From positions 1 to 64,000 of the forward strand of contig JAYTTF010000188.1 of assembly GCA_043745195.1 (NCBI GenBank): DNA of 64,000 nucleotides, given 5' to 3'. The DNA is from JANXSF01 sp043745195 (GTDB lineage Bacteria; Acidobacteriota; Terriglobia; Bryobacterales; Bryobacteraceae). Below the pieces are notes generated by a model. It did not search any database. It saw nothing but the letters and a program-made list of their open reading frames with translations, and was not told the origin of the DNA. Below, piece by piece: positions 27,036 through 35,909 of the stretch. Both the position numbers and the translations under genes were made by a program. The number at the start of each line of letters is the position of its first letter. Position 1 is the stretch's first letter.

Positions 27036-27764
27036 TCATGACGCAAAAGCATGATGCAAAATAGCAACCGTAATATTATCCGGTCCGCCGTTGGCGTTTG
27101 CCTTGTCAATTAGCATCGCCGCCTGCGCTGGAAGCGGCACGGGACTTCGGAGAATTTCGCAAATCTCGTCCTGCTTTACTGGACCATACAGGCCGTCGGA
27201 ACATAGTAAATAAGTGTCGCCTGGTTTCATAACTTCGTCGTAACAACGAACCAGAACATCCGGACCAACACCGACTGCCATGGTGAGCACATTGCGTTGC
27301 GGGTATTTGCGTACCTGCTCTTCGGTCAATCCCAGACTATGCCGCAAATCGTTGCCCACATTTTGATCGTAAGAAAGCTGCGTCAATTCACCATCACGCC
27401 AGCGATAGGCCCGACTGTCGCCGACGTTGTGAATCCAGATGCGGTCCCCCTGCCAGTGCGCAGTTACAATGGTGGACCCCATGCCTTTGCATTCCGGCTT
27501 GTGCTCAGAGGTTTCCCACACCCAGGCATTGGCCGCGCGAATGGCTTCGGTTATCCGTTCAGCAACTTCAAGTTTCTCGGACGGATTCGTAATGTAGGAG
27601 GTCACCACTTCGACTGTGAGGGACGATGCCACTTCACCGGCGTTTGCGCCGCCCATACCATCGGCCACAATCACAGTATTGAGGGCCATTTCGATCCCCA
27701 AAGAATCTTCGTTATTCTTACGAAGCTGTCCAATATGGCAAAGCCCAAAAACCTCCATCGACAT
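27036..27764 (-). CDS. PP2C-family Ser/Thr phosphatase
   Basis: 242 residues, a complete PPM/PP2C catalytic domain. Metal-binding motifs are in order: R-K-N-N-E-D-S near 15-21, V-A-D-G-M-G-G-A-N-A-G-E near 33-44, H-N-V-G-D-S-R-A-Y near 115-123, C-S-D-G-L-Y near 188-193 and G-P-D-N-I-T-V near 229-235. It removes phosphate from Ser and Thr, and bacterial members usually partner the kinase encoded next to them. The ATG is one base after the stop of the ten-heme cytochrome gene, so translation is coupled. Cytoplasmic. Confidence 0.93.
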   Translation of the reverse strand: MSMEVFGLCHIGQLRKNNEDSLGIEMALNTVIVADGMGGANAGEVASSLTVEVVTSYITNPSEKLEVAERITEAIRAANAWVWETSEHKPECKGMGSTIVTAHWQGDRIWIHNVGDSRAYRWRDGELTQLSYDQNVGNDLRHSLGLTEEQVRKYPQRNVLTMAVGVGPDVLVRCYDEVMKPGDTYLLCSDGLYGPVKQDEICEILRSPVPLPAQAAMLIDKANANGGPDNITVAILHHAFAS

Positions 27765-27765
27765 T

Positions 27766-29109
27766 CTAGAAAGCTCCCCCTGCTGGCATCCGGACTAACA
27801 TGCCGATCAATTCTTCCACACTACGACGATCACGATCTTTCTCTTTTGACTTGTCGTGATATTGATGGCACTGCGAACAACTGTCTATACGCGTCCCGCT
27901 GGAACCATGGCAGGCAACGCAATCCTTCATGCCGGCAATCAGAACGTCTGAAGTTTTAGTGCTTGCCTTTGCGCTGGAATGGCATCCGGCACAATCCACT
28001 GCGCGATGCGCACGATGGCTGAATTCGGCACGGGTAAACCATGGTTCCCCTTCCGGTTTGGCGGCAACATAACGTCCCTGAATTCGGTTCACTTTTTTGA
28101 TGACTGGAAAGTCTCCGTCCATCCCTTCATATTCATGGCAGTATTTGCATTTGTTGCTGAATAGATATTCTTCGGACTTTTTCGCAGCCTTTGCAATCCA
28201 GACACTAGGGCTGGGCTCTATTCCCATATCCCGATCCAGAGCCTGACTGGTTATGGAAGGATTTGCGGCAACCAGTTGTTGGTATGTATCCAAAATGAAC
28301 TGACGGATTTTGGGACCATCCTTGGTATGGGGCGCAGGTGGAGCCTCGGCTGGCAAGCCGGGCAGCACAAACTCCAATTCCCGTTTGTGGCACTGCATGC
28401 AGTTACGATCAAATGTTACCGGCTCCATTCCTCCGGTGGCCAAGTTTGCGGATGTGGTGTGGCACTCTGTGCATTTCATGGGAAGTTTCATTCCGCGAAT
28501 GGTCTTGGCATCCTTTGGCATATGAACCGCATGATTCAATTTCAGTGGACGATTATCAGTGAGTCCAGCTTCGGGGAAACCCGGATGCCTGCCTTCTTTG
28601 AAGGCCGAAATTGCAGTGTTCGTAAGCTTGATTCCCGTTCCATTTTCCTGCAGAGAAGCATGGCATGTGGTGCAGTTTTTGTTGGCTACTTCCTTTAAAT
28701 CAGACGAGCCTCGATGTTCAACATGGCAGGTGGCGCAGCGTATTTCGTGATTGGGCTTGCCGGTATCTATCGCCTTGGCCGGATGGGCTGGACCGTCATG
28801 ACACTTGATGCAACTGGTATCGGCTACTTTTGAAAATGCTTTGGCATGGCAGACCTGGCAGTTCTGCTCAAAGATAGCGTGAGACTTCGAAACTGGCCCG
28901 TTGGAAAACACTTTATCGAGTGGGCCAATTCCGGCGACGAACGGGATAATTGCCACAGCGGCCACAATGGGTGCGATCCAAGTGAGCTTGCGTCGCAGAT
29001 CGTTAAACTGATTTGGCTTGGAAAGATATCCCAAATCCAGGCGTTGAGCTGTGCCCTTGGTATCAACCACTCGCGATTCGTACGGTATGGGTTTTTCTTC
29101 TTTCGACAT
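27766..29109 (-). CDS. Membrane-anchored ten-heme cytochrome c
   Basis: About 447 residues from ATG 29109; an upstream ATG inside the previous gene gives no sensible leader. After about 40 cytoplasmic residues comes one membrane span (W-I-A-P-I-V-A-A-V-A-I-I-P-F-V-A-G-I), then a periplasmic part with ten C-x-x-C-H heme sites. In order they are C-Q-V-C-H, C-I-K-C-H, C-A-T-C-H, C-T-T-C-H, C-T-E-C-H, C-M-Q-C-H, C-K-Y-C-H, C-A-G-C-H, C-V-A-C-H and C-S-Q-C-H. It would pass electrons through the periplasm. The start is two bases past the stop codon of the cytochrome-b-like gene, and the pair probably forms a quinol-oxidising membrane module. Confidence 0.92.
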   Translation of the reverse strand: MSKEEKPIPYESRVVDTKGTAQRLDLGYLSKPNQFNDLRRKLTWIAPIVAAVAIIPFVAGIGPLDKVFSNGPVSKSHAIFEQNCQVCHAKAFSKVADTSCIKCHDGPAHPAKAIDTGKPNHEIRCATCHVEHRGSSDLKEVANKNCTTCHASLQENGTGIKLTNTAISAFKEGRHPGFPEAGLTDNRPLKLNHAVHMPKDAKTIRGMKLPMKCTECHTTSANLATGGMEPVTFDRNCMQCHKRELEFVLPGLPAEAPPAPHTKDGPKIRQFILDTYQQLVAANPSITSQALDRDMGIEPSPSVWIAKAAKKSEEYLFSNKCKYCHEYEGMDGDFPVIKKVNRIQGRYVAAKPEGEPWFTRAEFSHRAHRAVDCAGCHSSAKASTKTSDVLIAGMKDCVACHGSSGTRIDSCSQCHQYHDKSKEKDRDRRSVEELIGMLVRMPAGGAF

Positions 29110-29110
29110 A

Positions 29111-30079
29111 TCAGTACCGTAACGAAACCACTGCGTGAACAAAAGTCAAAACCAGAAATGCCATGGATAGCGGCACGTGAATATACAACCAGCCATGCAA
29201 TAAATGATGCAGTTTTACTTGCACACCTAACTGGCGGCGCTCCTCGCAAATGGATTCCAAATCGTTTAGAACGGAGTGAGCAGCCACTGGCATAACTGTT
29301 CGGAGGAAGTTGAAATAGGCCTTTACTGTCTGCTCGGTTTGAAACAGCTTACCGGAAAGAGGCTGGGGCTTTTCGAACAGGTAGGGGCGAATTTCCTGTA
29401 AATAGTGAGAGCGGAGGATTTCCGCTGCTTCGGAGTTTACTTCAATTTGCCGGGTCCTTTTGCGCTGCTCCACAAACACAGCCAGCTTTTCAGCAGCGCC
29501 TGCTTTTTGCGATGGATCGAAATACTGCTTTACTCCGCCGGCGCGCTGGAACTCAACGTCGGTTTCATCCATGCCAAGATCGGTGGTGACGAATTCCGTG
29601 CGCTCATCTGCTTCGCGCCGCAGTTGAATAATGTTGTGAGGGATTTGAGCAAAGATGGTTTCCCGCCGCACCAGTTCCATCATCCTTGTGGGGATGTAGT
29701 TTTGTAGAATTACGCCCACTATGCCGCTTACAGTAATGATGGCGAAGATGGTCATTAAAAAACTGGCCAAACCGCGTCCCCAATGGAAGCCCGAATGAAA
29801 CAGGATCAACAGAAAGCTGAGCATTCCCAGCCAAACATGGGCACGCAACCAAACGCTTACGCGGCCAACGGGGGAAGCGGGATACTTCTTGCGGAGACTT
29901 AATAGACACTCAAATATGATGACTCCGGTTCCTGCAAATCCGAAAATCAAACCCATAACGGAACCACCGCGAGGGCCATTGGCGGACATTACGGCATAGG
30001 CCAAATAGGCTGCCGTTGAGGCTAGTGCGATAGCCGTTGAAGCGTACACCCATTGCAGTTGATCGCGTCCGATGATCAT
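29111..30079 (-). CDS. Cytochrome-b-like integral membrane protein
   Basis: 322 residues. Four hydrophobic spans are seen at about 9-31, 41-60, 78-97 and 105-126, and a fifth near 300-318. Likely heme-ligand histidines are His81, His95 and His99 in the third span region and His291, His292, His295, His301 and His315 at the C-terminal end. A soluble stretch of about 160 residues (130-290), rich in charged residues, separates the two parts and is unusual for simple b-type cytochromes. The role fits quinol oxidation with transfer to the ten-heme cytochrome encoded next. The start overlaps the previous gene's stop in an ATGA. No exact family name is claimed. Confidence 0.75.
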   Translation of the reverse strand: MIIGRDQLQWVYASTAIALASTAAYLAYAVMSANGPRGGSVMGLIFGFAGTGVIIFECLLSLRKKYPASPVGRVSVWLRAHVWLGMLSFLLILFHSGFHWGRGLASFLMTIFAIITVSGIVGVILQNYIPTRMMELVRRETIFAQIPHNIIQLRREADERTEFVTTDLGMDETDVEFQRAGGVKQYFDPSQKAGAAEKLAVFVEQRKRTRQIEVNSEAAEILRSHYLQEIRPYLFEKPQPLSGKLFQTEQTVKAYFNFLRTVMPVAAHSVLNDLESICEERRQLGVQVKLHHLLHGWLYIHVPLSMAFLVLTFVHAVVSLRY

Positions 30080-32400
30080 TGAATCTGCCCCGACTGGAAC
30101 TCCAGTTTGATTTCTCCAAATTCAATTACGTCGCCGGAACGTAGCTCGATTTCGGTGACCGGATTGCCGTTGACCATGGTGCCATTGGTGGATTCGTTGT
30201 CGGTAAGAAGGAAGCGCTTATTATCCATCACAATGCGGCAATGGTTGCGGGAAAGTTGAGTATCTTCAGCGAAGCGGTAATCGTTTTCCGCACCTCGTCC
30301 AAATGTTGTAGCGGGGATGCGCAATTGCAAAGTGGAGCCCGGCCGTGGGCCGGCGATCATCTTTACTTGAGGCAATAAAGGCAACAGGTCGCTGGCATTG
30401 GAATAGATGCGAGTTTCCATGTTGGCTGAATATGCGGGGGTGGCTGTTTCTTCAGTACTTGCATGATGAGCGGCAATAGGAATGCTGGGAACAGCCAATT
30501 GCAATCCAGCCAATTCCTTGGCAAAGAATGATTTGGGTTCCACGCGCAAAGCAGCATCGTGAGGACAGGCGCGTACGCAATTTGGTTCATCATATTCGGC
30601 GCAAAGATCGCAGACCACGGCTTTGGGTTTAGGTTCTGCCTGCTGTCCCTTTTCGCCGTTGATCATCAGTTCGACAACGTTGATATTGCCGTAGGGGCAA
30701 TCGATGGCGCAATTTCCGCAACCGATGCACCAATCTTCAATAACGATGTCGAGGGATTCTTTGCGGCGAATGGATCCTACCGGGCAACGGGTCATACATA
30801 GGGGATCCATGCAGGCGCGGCAACTTGTGGGCGCTAGATATTTATCGAAACGAAGGCCATCGCGAATAAGCCGGGTCATACCGTCGGTATGGGTTGAAAC
30901 GCAGGCTTTGACGCACTCATCGCAGCGGGTGCATTTGGTCAAATCGATCAACAACAGGTTTTGACCTTGCATTAATTCCTGCTTTAGGAAATCGTTAAGG
31001 GAGACGGTTTGGACGCGGTTCAGCAGTTGAACGTCCATCTGCCGGCGGGCGCGAGCCACTTCGGTGATGGATGCGTTTACATCGGGGAACTCCTGCAACA
31101 TTGCCGCGAAATCTTCCGCCTTGATTTTTACCAGTTGGACGAAATCCATTGCGGTGCAGGTGGCGGTGCGCTTCCCAGTGAGGAAGGGGTCTTCCAAAAT
31201 TTCAAAAGTAGTGTTGCCAACAACGAACGATTCCCCGGCGGGCAGCAGGAAACTATCCGCTGGTTTCATGCGGAACATGATTGGATTTTTGCCGGAGGGG
31301 AGTCGCGTAACCCTCACCTGCGTGCCTTCGGCAGCCATTTGAAAATGTTCGCGGGAGATATAATCGTCCCAATTGGTGGCCAGACCTCGTTCGCCGTCCG
31401 GGGCACGGCCGCAAACTAAGGGGTCGGCGGAAAGAACGCCTTCGGAGATTTGGCCGGGTTGATTGCCTTTGGCTCTGACGCGGAAGGCTGGGGGCAGAAG
31501 GCCCATTTCACCGAAGTAAGACCCGCGCGATAAGTAAGTAAGAACAAATTCACCGCCAGGAAAATCCTGGGCCACTTTCACAAAACCCAATCGGACCAGA
31601 TAAAACGCGTCGGCCACTTCGCCCTGCTTACAAATTACCTGACCGGGCATTACATCTACCAGTTCAACGCGGTCGCGAAGTTTGTCTAGGAATTCCTGAC
31701 TTACATTACGGAATACTGGGACGGATCGGAAATGGACATCGAGTGCGCGGGTGCGGTAATTCTTGTTGAGTTTGTCTTTGAAGGCGGGGGCGTTATAGAG
31801 GACATTGTTCAAAATGTTGGGCAACATTTCGAGCATTTCCACATTGGTCTGCGCCCTTACGGTTGCCGAACGGGGATAGAACTTAGGGCGCTTGAGACGA
31901 TCCTGCTTCAGAGCGGCCAAGGCTGCGAGTTCCCCAATTAACTCGCCAGGGCCGATGGTTGCAATGGGGTTATCCATGGGGAGATCGACAGAGGCATCGA
32001 CGGGAATATGAGATCTAACAGTCCGGCCTTTTTCATCGCGTTCGGGCACACCTTTTAAATAACTGGTGATTTTAGAAAACCCTTTGAACAGGCTTTTGGA
32101 TTTCCCTTGCTTCGATTTGGCAGATGCGATGGGGCTGTTGATGTAGATGTCCACTGTGCCGGAGAGGACATAGAAAGCGGTTGTGCCGTTTTCTCCTTCG
32201 CGCATGATAATTTCACCGGGCTGGTAAGTCTTCTTAGTAATGGCACCGGGAAATTTACCCCAAATTTCTTTTCGAATGGCGGAGAAGTCAGGAATAGCCG
32301 ATAGTTCATCAGCGCTGATGGGAGTACCGCCGAGGTCTGCTTCTAAGATCGCGTCTTTGGCCATGGGGGAATTGGTTCTATTAGTATATTGCGGAATCAT
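30076..32400 (-). CDS. Cyclic-nucleotide-binding, FHA and four-[4Fe-4S] ferredoxin fusion protein
   Basis: 774 residues, soluble. CNB domain 1 lies at about 52-210 (G-E-L-I-G-E-L at 152-158, P-R-S-A-T at 176-180). CNB domain 2 at about 222-450 has F-G-E-M-G-L-L at 296-302, while its R-T-A-T-C-T-A is at 411-417; the roughly 105 residues between carry an S-R-E-H (349-352) FHA-like insert. The ferredoxin part has 16 cysteines in four groups: 490/493/496/500, 527/530/535/539, 558/561/564/568, 597/600/608/612, like HybA/NrfC-type electron-transfer subunits. A C-terminal FHA domain (G-R-G at 701-703, S-R-N-H at 717-720) would bind phosphothreonine. It probably links quinol or the membrane cytochrome to NDH-2 under kinase and nucleotide control. 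Met13 is an alternative start. Confidence 0.9.
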   Translation of the reverse strand: MIPQYTNRTNSPMAKDAILEADLGGTPISADELSAIPDFSAIRKEIWGKFPGAITKKTYQPGEIIMREGENGTTAFYVLSGTVDIYINSPIASAKSKQGKSKSLFKGFSKITSYLKGVPERDEKGRTVRSHIPVDASVDLPMDNPIATIGPGELIGELAALAALKQDRLKRPKFYPRSATVRAQTNVEMLEMLPNILNNVLYNAPAFKDKLNKNYRTRALDVHFRSVPVFRNVSQEFLDKLRDRVELVDVMPGQVICKQGEVADAFYLVRLGFVKVAQDFPGGEFVLTYLSRGSYFGEMGLLPPAFRVRAKGNQPGQISEGVLSADPLVCGRAPDGERGLATNWDDYISREHFQMAAEGTQVRVTRLPSGKNPIMFRMKPADSFLLPAGESFVVGNTTFEILEDPFLTGKRTATCTAMDFVQLVKIKAEDFAAMLQEFPDVNASITEVARARRQMDVQLLNRVQTVSLNDFLKQELMQGQNLLLIDLTKCTRCDECVKACVSTHTDGMTRLIRDGLRFDKYLAPTSCRACMDPLCMTRCPVGSIRRKESLDIVIEDWCIGCGNCAIDCPYGNINVVELMINGEKGQQAEPKPKAVVCDLCAEYDEPNCVRACPHDAALRVEPKSFFAKELAGLQLAVPSIPIAAHHASTEETATPAYSANMETRIYSNASDLLPLLPQVKMIAGPRPGSTLQLRIPATTFGRGAENDYRFAEDTQLSRNHCRIVMDNKRFLLTDNESTNGTMVNGNPVTEIELRSGDVIEFGEIKLEFQSGQIQ

Positions 32401-32425
32401 CCCGCGAATAAGGTCAGGATTTTAA

Positions 32426-33136
32426 TTATTTATGAGCTAAGCGGAATTCATATACGAGTGGACCACCGAGCGATGTTCCGGCAGAAAGCCGAGTGCGATC
32501 TTTTCTCTGAATGATAGTAATGTCGCGAGCTTTCAGTTGCGGAGTGCTGGTGATGGAATTGGGAGCTTGCGAGAGGTCGTCAACATTTCGGGGTCCGGCA
32601 TCGCTATCGAGACAGAGTCCGCGCGCTTGCATTTGAGAAGGATCGCAGCGAGGAGTAAGCCGGGCAGGTTGGCTGGGTTTGACATTAGCTGGAGGTGCAT
32701 CTTGTGGAGGTGCATCTTCTCTAGGTGCAACTGGGGACTGGGGAAGGGTTGGAGGGTTCGAGAGTGGAACTGGACTCACCAGCCAATAGACGGAATCGTA
32801 ACCAGCTGGACCGCTAATTCGGAAATTGGCCGAAGTGGCCATGCTAGGAATCATGTAGTCTCGACCGGCTTGGATTTTATTCGATGTTCCGGTTTCGGCT
32901 AAGGGGAAAAGCAACAATTCTTTGCCACTGGAGCCTCGATTGATGACATACAAATAGCCATCGAAGTTGGAGCGGAAGCGAAAGCGAATCAGATCATCTT
33001 TGTTCAGTACGAGTGCTGGATCGATGGCACGCCAGTTGGGGCCAAGCAGGCGTTCGACGGAGATATCCATCCATTGATTTTGCTCGGCGGCGAACGTTGC
33101 TGCGGCGCACAAGGAGAATAGGAACAGCTTAGTCAT
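32426..33136 (-). CDS. Exported DUF4384 protein, shorter
   Basis: About 236 residues from ATG 33136, which overlaps the stop of the previous gene in ATGACTAA. Signal peptide ends near T-F-A-A-E. The DUF4384 domain covers about 30-130: D-L-I-R-F-R-F-R-S-N-F-D-G-Y-L-Y-V-I-N-R-G-S-S-G is its mark (strand, then G-Y-L-Y and a G-S-S-G turn). A Pro-rich tail follows. The domain is often attached to kinases and caspases but its ligand is unknown. It lies 25 bases before the FeS fusion protein. Confidence 0.8.
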   Translation of the reverse strand: MTKLFLFSLCAAATFAAEQNQWMDISVERLLGPNWRAIDPALVLNKDDLIRFRFRSNFDGYLYVINRGSSGKELLLFPLAETGTSNKIQAGRDYMIPSMATSANFRISGPAGYDSVYWLVSPVPLSNPPTLPQSPVAPREDAPPQDAPPANVKPSQPARLTPRCDPSQMQARGLCLDSDAGPRNVDDLSQAPNSITSTPQLKARDITIIQRKDRTRLSAGTSLGGPLVYEFRLAHK

Positions 33137-34028
33137 GTTTAAGCCTGATTTGTGCAATCACCTTCGCGTTAAGTCCCTGGTCAGGAGAAGCGACATAGAC
33201 GGCGGTTTCACTCATGCGATCGGCAGCACCGGCTTTAGGCTTGTTGCTTGGAGCAGGTTTCTCCTTGACGGTTTCAATGACCAAATCACGGGACTGCACT
33301 TTCAGCCTATCGATCATGGAATCCTTTATTGGCTTTCCGCCTGCAATCATCATGCGCTTGGCCGTTGTAGCGCCGCGATTGACGTCATAAATCAACTTAT
33401 CGAAATCTTCGTCGGGATTGCGGGAGAAGGCTAGAAAAACTTCTTCCACACCAGGTTTGTCGTTGAAGCGATATGCTTGGTTTTCGTTAGGATAGAGCAC
33501 GGGTCTGCGCGGTCTGACGCGATTGTCTCCGTCCTCTACTTCCTCACTAGGGAATAGCGTTTTCCAGGTTCCGCTGGTTCCTTTAGAAAAAATATAGAGG
33601 TAACCGTTTTGGTTGCCTTCGACCTGCAGCCGAATGCGATCTCCGCTGCGGAAGCCGGAATCGGCATCTACTTCGAGCCACTCATCAGCTGCAACTTCCT
33701 TCAGGATGCTGTAGCGAACGGCGAGAGGTTTCGACTGAACGGTGACAAGCGGGGGACCGACTTTGGGTTCCATGGGCTTGATTAACTCGACGCGTTCAGG
33801 CTCTTCTACTTTCGGAGGCAAGGGCTTTTTGGTGTTAGCTGCCTTCTTTGGTTTGGGCGGAGTCGGCGCAGGTGTCACGATTGGCTTTACTTCTGAGGGT
33901 TTTGCAGGAGACGCGGTTTTCTTAGCGCCATCGTCATAAAACAACTGGCGGGCACTCAATTGGGCATTGGCTGGCAACGCAGCTAGCACGGCAACGGCAA
34001 TGAAAACGGGAACAGACTTGAAAAACAT
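33129..34028 (-). CDS. Exported DUF4384 protein, longer; first gene of the minus operon
   Basis: 299 residues. Signal peptide ends near A-N-A-Q. Residues 40-90 are Lys/Pro-rich and probably span the periplasm or are disordered. The DUF4384 domain at about 105-225 contains D-R-I-R-L-Q-V-E-G-N-Q-N-G-Y-L-Y-I-F-S-K-G-T-S-G and a Y-P-N-E-N-Q-A-Y-R-F segment. It is a tandem relative of the next gene, and a third copy of the domain sits on the extracytoplasmic end of the kinase-cyclase at 40922. Envelope sensor or scaffold is the best guess. Confidence 0.82.
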   Translation of the reverse strand: MFFKSVPVFIAVAVLAALPANAQLSARQLFYDDGAKKTASPAKPSEVKPIVTPAPTPPKPKKAANTKKPLPPKVEEPERVELIKPMEPKVGPPLVTVQSKPLAVRYSILKEVAADEWLEVDADSGFRSGDRIRLQVEGNQNGYLYIFSKGTSGTWKTLFPSEEVEDGDNRVRPRRPVLYPNENQAYRFNDKPGVEEVFLAFSRNPDEDFDKLIYDVNRGATTAKRMMIAGGKPIKDSMIDRLKVQSRDLVIETVKEKPAPSNKPKAGAADRMSETAVYVASPDQGLNAKVIAQIRLKHD

Positions 34029-34393
34029 AATCTACCTCAACTTATCGAACGAAATCGATCCGTCAGCGGATGATTTTTTTACCCACACTTTAGAATGCGC
34101 GTAAATGCGAGTTCAGGGGTCAAGATCAAAATAGCTGGCAATATCCTCTCACATCTTAGAGTATATATGGCGTATTGACGGGCCAGAATACCTATTCGGC
34201 AGCTAATTAGATTTTTTGACACCTTTGGCGCAGCAAATACGCATAAGAGAAAGGAAGCATCCAAATGGACCAACTGGGTTTGGCGACTTCAGTGGGATAC
34301 CCTCAGGATTAGTTCTAGTACTCTGGGTACGGTGGGTTGCGAATGCTTGCACAATTGTGTTGTAGTCATTTGAGATCAAGGTTTTACAAAATT
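34029..34393. promoter_or_regulatory. Divergent promoter region between the two redox-signalling operons
   Basis: About 365 bases free of any convincing gene; a 64-codon frame at 34079-34273 (minus) lacks a ribosome site and looks accidental. It must hold the start sites for the eight-gene minus operon and the plus operon. I see AT-rich patches (around 34070 and 34190-34250) but no promoter or operator I can name with confidence. Confidence 0.5.
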
Positions 34394-34978
34394 ATGCTAA
34401 ATTCCGCCAAGGCCTACGTCGGGCTGATGATGTCAGTAGTTCTATTGTGTACTGGAACTACTGGATCCCTGGTTGCGCAAGAAACGCCTCGATTGAAGAT
34501 CATCATTATTGAAGGCGAAGGCGCGACCAACAATATGAAGCAGCGTACGGCGCGCGAACCTATTGTGGAAGTGCAGGACGAAAACAATCGTCCGGTGGGT
34601 GGAGCGCTGGTCACGTTCGCGCTGCCTAACTATGGAGCTTCGGGTACATTTCAAGGTGGATCGAAGTTGTTGACAATTACCACGGATGCCAATGGCCGGG
34701 CAGTGGGAAATGGCTTTCAGCCAAACACAGTTAAAGGCGATTTGAACATTCAAGTTCGAGCGCAAAGCAACGGGCAGACGGCGAATGCAACGATCCACAT
34801 GAAGAATGTTTCTGGAGTTGGGGTGGGAATGAGCACTTCTGCGAAGGTATGGACGATGGTGGCGGTGGCGGCTGGGGCTGCGGTGATTGGCGTGGTTGCA
34901 ACACGAGGTGGGTCGCCAACACCACCGGCGCAATCGACCACAATTTCTCCTGGAACTGGCGTAGTGATTGGGCGGTAG
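34394..34978 (+). CDS. Exported protein with Big-1/Ig-like domain and C-terminal membrane span
   Basis: About 194 residues from ATG 34394, chosen for its signal peptide (residues 1-29, ending L-V-A-Q). The middle (about 35-135) is a single Ig-like module: R-E-P-I-V-E-V-Q-D-E-N-N-R-P-V-G-G-A-L-V and T-D-A-N-G-R-A-V-G, the pattern of Big-1 domains. A span near residue 150 (W-T-M-V-A-V-A-A-G-A-A-V-I-G-V-V-A) and a Pro/Thr/Ser tail follow. First gene of the plus operon; it may be a surface or envelope scaffold. Confidence 0.7.
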   Translation: MLNSAKAYVGLMMSVVLLCTGTTGSLVAQETPRLKIIIIEGEGATNNMKQRTAREPIVEVQDENNRPVGGALVTFALPNYGASGTFQGGSKLLTITTDANGRAVGNGFQPNTVKGDLNIQVRAQSNGQTANATIHMKNVSGVGVGMSTSAKVWTMVAVAAGAAVIGVVATRGGSPTPPAQSTTISPGTGVVIGR

Positions 34979-34988
34979 AGGAATCAAT

Positions 34989-35909
34989 ATGAAAAAGCGG
35001 ACACTAACTGCTATGTTATTCGCCGCGGGAATCGCTGCGGGGCAATCGAACCTTTCGACGACGGGGGTGCCTTGGCTGGGTTGGATTTTCGATGGAGAGG
35101 CGCGGGCGTTGAGACCGATTACAGGGATACCGATGTCGGCACTGATGGGGGATAAAGTAGAGCTGGATTTGTCGCTGGCGGTGGGCTCTGCGGAAGGGAC
35201 GTTTGCGTTGGGCGTTGCTGCCAGCGATGGCCGGGTGCTGGTGGTGGATGGTGGCGGTTCGGTGGAATTGGTAGGGGCGAAAGCAAGTCCTTCAAGGATT
35301 GTGATGAGTGCCAGGGGACAGGTGGCGGCGCTTTACTTTGAAGAGGGAAACGGGATTCAGATTTTTGATGGACTGCCGGCGAGTGGACGGCTGGTGCGGG
35401 AATTTGCATTGGACGGAAAGCCTGGAACACTGGCAGTGGATGATGCGGCTGGAACGGTACTGGCTTCTTTAGAGGGCGGCTTGTATGGATACACGGCAGA
35501 GTTTGGTAAGAAGCTACTGGTTCCGTTAAGCGAGGTTATTGACGCTGGATTTTTGGCGGGCGGTAGTGATTTTGTTGCGGTGGATGGGACAAAAGTGATT
35601 TTGATGAGAAACGGACAGGCGACAGAACTCACTACTCAAGAGGACATGGTTAATCCAGTTAAGGCTGCCGTTTCTGCGGATGGCCGTCGATTAGTGGTGC
35701 TGTTGAAACAGGGTGGTCTGGTAATTCGCGATTTGAAGGCGAATTCAAATAAGATGCTGCAATGTTACTGCACTCCTGGGGAACTTACGCGGCTGCGTGG
35801 CAATAGTGTGTTCCGGTTGAATTCTTTGAAAGATGGAACGGTGTGGCTGGTGACCGGCGATGAGGATGAACCACAAGTTACGTTTGTGGCGACGCGGAGT
35901 GGAAATTAA
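34989..35909 (+). CDS. Exported propeller-like protein, unknown function
   Basis: About 306 residues. ATG 34989 is chosen for the GAGGAAT ribosome site and the signal peptide (M-K-K-R-T-L-T-A-M-L-F-A-A-G-I-A-A-G). The body has repeats of about 45 residues with A-A-S-D-G-R-V-L-V-V-D and S-A-D-G-R-R-L-V-V-L-L type strands, suggesting a beta propeller. C-Y-C near residue 262. The gene overlaps the next by one base (TAATG). No named family. Confidence 0.6.
   Translation: MKKRTLTAMLFAAGIAAGQSNLSTTGVPWLGWIFDGEARALRPITGIPMSALMGDKVELDLSLAVGSAEGTFALGVAASDGRVLVVDGGGSVELVGAKASPSRIVMSARGQVAALYFEEGNGIQIFDGLPASGRLVREFALDGKPGTLAVDDAAGTVLASLEGGLYGYTAEFGKKLLVPLSEVIDAGFLAGGSDFVAVDGTKVILMRNGQATELTTQEDMVNPVKAAVSADGRRLVVLLKQGGLVIRDLKANSNKMLQCYCTPGELTRLRGNSVFRLNSLKDGTVWLVTGDEDEPQVTFVATRSGN

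Noticed and set aside
27766..29142. Upstream ATG at 29142 as start of the ten-heme cytochrome
   Set aside because: It lies inside the preceding gene and adds residues unlike the family; ATG 29109, two bases past the upstream stop, fits coupled translation.
34079..34273. 64-codon minus-strand gene in the divergent promoter region
   Set aside because: No ribosome site, no recognisable composition, and it lies where promoters are expected.
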